From Lysobacter antibioticus (GTDB lineage: Bacteria > Pseudomonadota > Gammaproteobacteria > Xanthomonadales > Xanthomonadaceae): DNA of 35,279 bases. The notes under the pieces are model-generated. The model worked only from the letters and a program-made list of their open reading frames with translations. It ran no database searches and was not told the origin of the DNA. The DNA lies in NCBI RefSeq assembly GCF_000731095.1, contig NZ_JMTZ01000046.1, positions 1 to 35,279 of the forward strand. The letters are read 5' to 3'. The position numbers were made by a program, and so were the translations under genes. How positions within the stretch are numbered: position 1 is the first letter of the stretch; each line of letters starts with the position of its first letter. Below, piece after piece: positions 33,655-35,279 of the stretch.

Positions 33655-35157
33655 ATGGCCCTGAGCGATCTGTTCTCGAACGGCAACAAACCGAATCTGA
33701 TCCTGATCGTCACCGACCAGGAACGTAGCCTGCTGCAGTGGCCAGCGACCTATCAGCCGACGCTCGCAGCGAAGATGCCGGCGATGCGTCAGCTCGCCGC
33801 CAACGGCATCGAGTTCGCCAACGCCTTCACCGGCGCCTGCATGTGCTCGCCGAGCCGCGCGACTTTTTTGACCAGCCAGTACCCGGCGCGCACCGGCTGC
33901 ACCACCACCGGCGGGCAGGCCCTGCCGCAGCCCGACGTGCCGCTGCCGCCGCACTTCCCTAACGGCGTACCGAACCTGGCCACCGTGCTGAAGGCCGCCG
34001 GCTACGACTGCTACTGGATCGGCAAATGGCATCTGCTCGGCGGCGAAGAACCCGGCTCGCTGAGCACCGATCTACAGCCCTGGGGTTTCCAGAGCTGGGA
34101 CCCGAACGATGCCGGACTCAACCTCGGCACCACCTTCCTCGGCGGCGGCACCCTGATCCCTTTGCAGCCGCTGCAACCGCCGGGCCAGCCGGTGCAACCG
34201 AACCAGAACGATCAACGCTACGTCGCCGACGCCCGCGCCTTCCTGCAAGCGCCGCCGGCGAGTCCGTTCTGCCTGGTGGTGTCGCTGGTCAATCCGCACG
34301 ACGCGCACCTGGGCTATTTGAACGAGGCCTCGACCTTTTACGACCAGGCGACCTACAGCCTCGCCGATGCGCCGATCCCCACCAATGCCGACGAAGATCT
34401 GTCGACCAAGCCGCGCGCGCAGTCGAGCTTCACCTGGGGCCAGATGAGCGAGGGACAGGCCAATCAACAGGATTTCGTCGACTTCTATGCGTATCTGGTC
34501 GAATACGTCGATTCGCAGATCCAGCAGGTGCTCGATGCGATGGGCAGCGACTTGATCGAGCAGAGCCTGATCGTGCGCTTCGCCGACCACGGCGAACTCG
34601 GCCTGTCGCACGGCATGGTCGAGAAATTCGTCAACGCCTACGACGAAGCGATCCATGTACCGCTGCTGTTCTCCAACCCGGTCGCCTGGCCGCAGGCGCA
34701 GACCACCCAGGCCCTGGCGAGCTCGGTCGACCTGTTGCCGACCCTGGCCAGCTTGCTCGGGGTGAGCGGGCAATTCGCCGACCTGGTCGGCACCGACCTC
34801 AGCACGGTGCTCGACGGCAGCAGCAGTTCGGTGCAGGACTACGTGCACTACACCTACGACGACATCGCCGGCGGCGGCCCGAGCCTGATCCGCGCGATCC
34901 GCTCGACGCAGTGGACGTATGCGGTGTATGGATCGGCATCCGACCCGGGCCAGGGCGGCGACTGGGAGATGTACGACCTCCTCGCCGACCCGCAGCAGAA
35001 CGACAACCTCGCCGGCAACCCGGCCTTCGCGATGCAGCAGCTCGTACTCGAGGCCGAACTGCAGGCGCAGATGCGGGCCAAAGGCACCACCCCGCCGAGC
35101 TCGGTGTGGCCGCCGCAATACATCGCCGGCACCAGCCGCGGTGCGCCGCCGGCTTGA
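33655..35157 (+). CDS. sulfatase-family hydrolase
   Basis: A 500-residue type-I sulfatase. The maturation motif CSPSR (Cys64-Arg68, in MCSPSRATFLTSQYPARTG) is intact, so Cys64 can become formylglycine. Other landmarks are the metal-binding NLILIVTDQE near the N-terminus, IGKWHL (Lys124), and FADHGELGLSHGM as the second metal site. It would hydrolyse a sulfate ester, or possibly a phosphonate ester. No signal peptide is visible, which points to a cytoplasmic enzyme of the choline-sulfatase kind; no formylglycine-generating enzyme or sulfate transporter lies nearby. GGAG lies about nine bases before the ATG. Substrate unknown. Confidence 0.92.
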   Translation: MALSDLFSNGNKPNLILIVTDQERSLLQWPATYQPTLAAKMPAMRQLAANGIEFANAFTGACMCSPSRATFLTSQYPARTGCTTTGGQALPQPDVPLPPHFPNGVPNLATVLKAAGYDCYWIGKWHLLGGEEPGSLSTDLQPWGFQSWDPNDAGLNLGTTFLGGGTLIPLQPLQPPGQPVQPNQNDQRYVADARAFLQAPPASPFCLVVSLVNPHDAHLGYLNEASTFYDQATYSLADAPIPTNADEDLSTKPRAQSSFTWGQMSEGQANQQDFVDFYAYLVEYVDSQIQQVLDAMGSDLIEQSLIVRFADHGELGLSHGMVEKFVNAYDEAIHVPLLFSNPVAWPQAQTTQALASSVDLLPTLASLLGVSGQFADLVGTDLSTVLDGSSSSVQDYVHYTYDDIAGGGPSLIRAIRSTQWTYAVYGSASDPGQGGDWEMYDLLADPQQNDNLAGNPAFAMQQLVLEAELQAQMRAKGTTPPSSVWPPQYIAGTSRGAPPA

Positions 35158-35175
35158 TGGTCGCAAACGCTTACC

Positions 35176-35224
<49 letters not shown>

Positions 35225-35279
35225 AGATTTTGATCTGCTTTGCCGCTTTACCGGTCAAGTGGAGACCCGGAGGGCGCCG

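Overview
The window is GC-rich chromosomal DNA from a gammaproteobacterium of the Xanthomonadaceae, most likely Lysobacter or a close relative. The signs are an OleA closely resembling the Xanthomonas enzyme, an Ax21-family outer membrane protein, hemD-hemX-hemY linkage, secB-gpsA linkage, many TonB-dependent receptors, and C-rich/G-rich hairpin repeats with hexanucleotide runs between genes. No rRNA, tRNA, CRISPR array, insertion sequence or prophage was seen.

Layout. 1-5.2 kb (minus strand): oleA (head-to-head hydrocarbon synthesis), a small DUF4156-type lipoprotein and a 968-residue secreted M16 peptidase. 5.3-5.8 kb (plus): trmL. 5.85-19.5 kb (minus): a ten-gene run that reads as one operon and is the most interesting part. 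In order of transcription it holds a siderophore-type TonB receptor, an ABC ATPase with two DUF3526-type permeases, a second atypical TonB receptor, a PduX-like GHMP kinase, a fold-type-II PLP enzyme, an ATP-grasp ligase, a DUF364 (putative heavy-metal chelation) protein and an MFS exporter. Several junctions overlap by 1-4 bases. A 24-bp near-perfect palindrome lies just before the first gene, next to a promoter-like sequence, and a terminator-like hairpin follows the last gene. I infer an undescribed, NRPS-independent metallophore synthesis, export and uptake system: the kinase would supply an O-phospho amino acid, the PLP enzyme would make an unusual diamino or aminocarboxylate unit, the ATP-grasp enzyme would join parts, the MFS protein would export the product, and the two receptors plus the ABC unit would recover or process it.

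19.6-21.5 kb (minus): a peptidoglycan-binding/CHAP protein and a 2-oxoglutarate/Fe(II) oxygenase. 21.9-22.5 kb (plus): an Ax21-family outer membrane protein with a strong terminator. 22.7-27.6 kb (minus): a cysteine-rich secreted protein of unknown family built as an internal duplication, gpsA, secB, a membrane-anchored rhodanese, a lipoprotein and a YiiD-C-like thioesterase. 27.7-30.9 kb (plus): hemD, hemX and hemY with a terminator. 31-33.3 kb (minus): a small membrane protein and a secreted alpha/beta hydrolase. 33.7-35.2 kb (plus): a sulfatase followed by an eight-unit TTGCTG repeat.

Two copies of a composite intergenic repeat (about 1.97-2.16 kb and 8.03-8.23 kb) share CCCCCTTT/AAAGGGGG hairpins, a GC-rich core and TTGCNN-type hexamer runs. 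One copy sits inside the metallophore operon. All functional assignments are from reading motifs and translated sequence; no database search was run.
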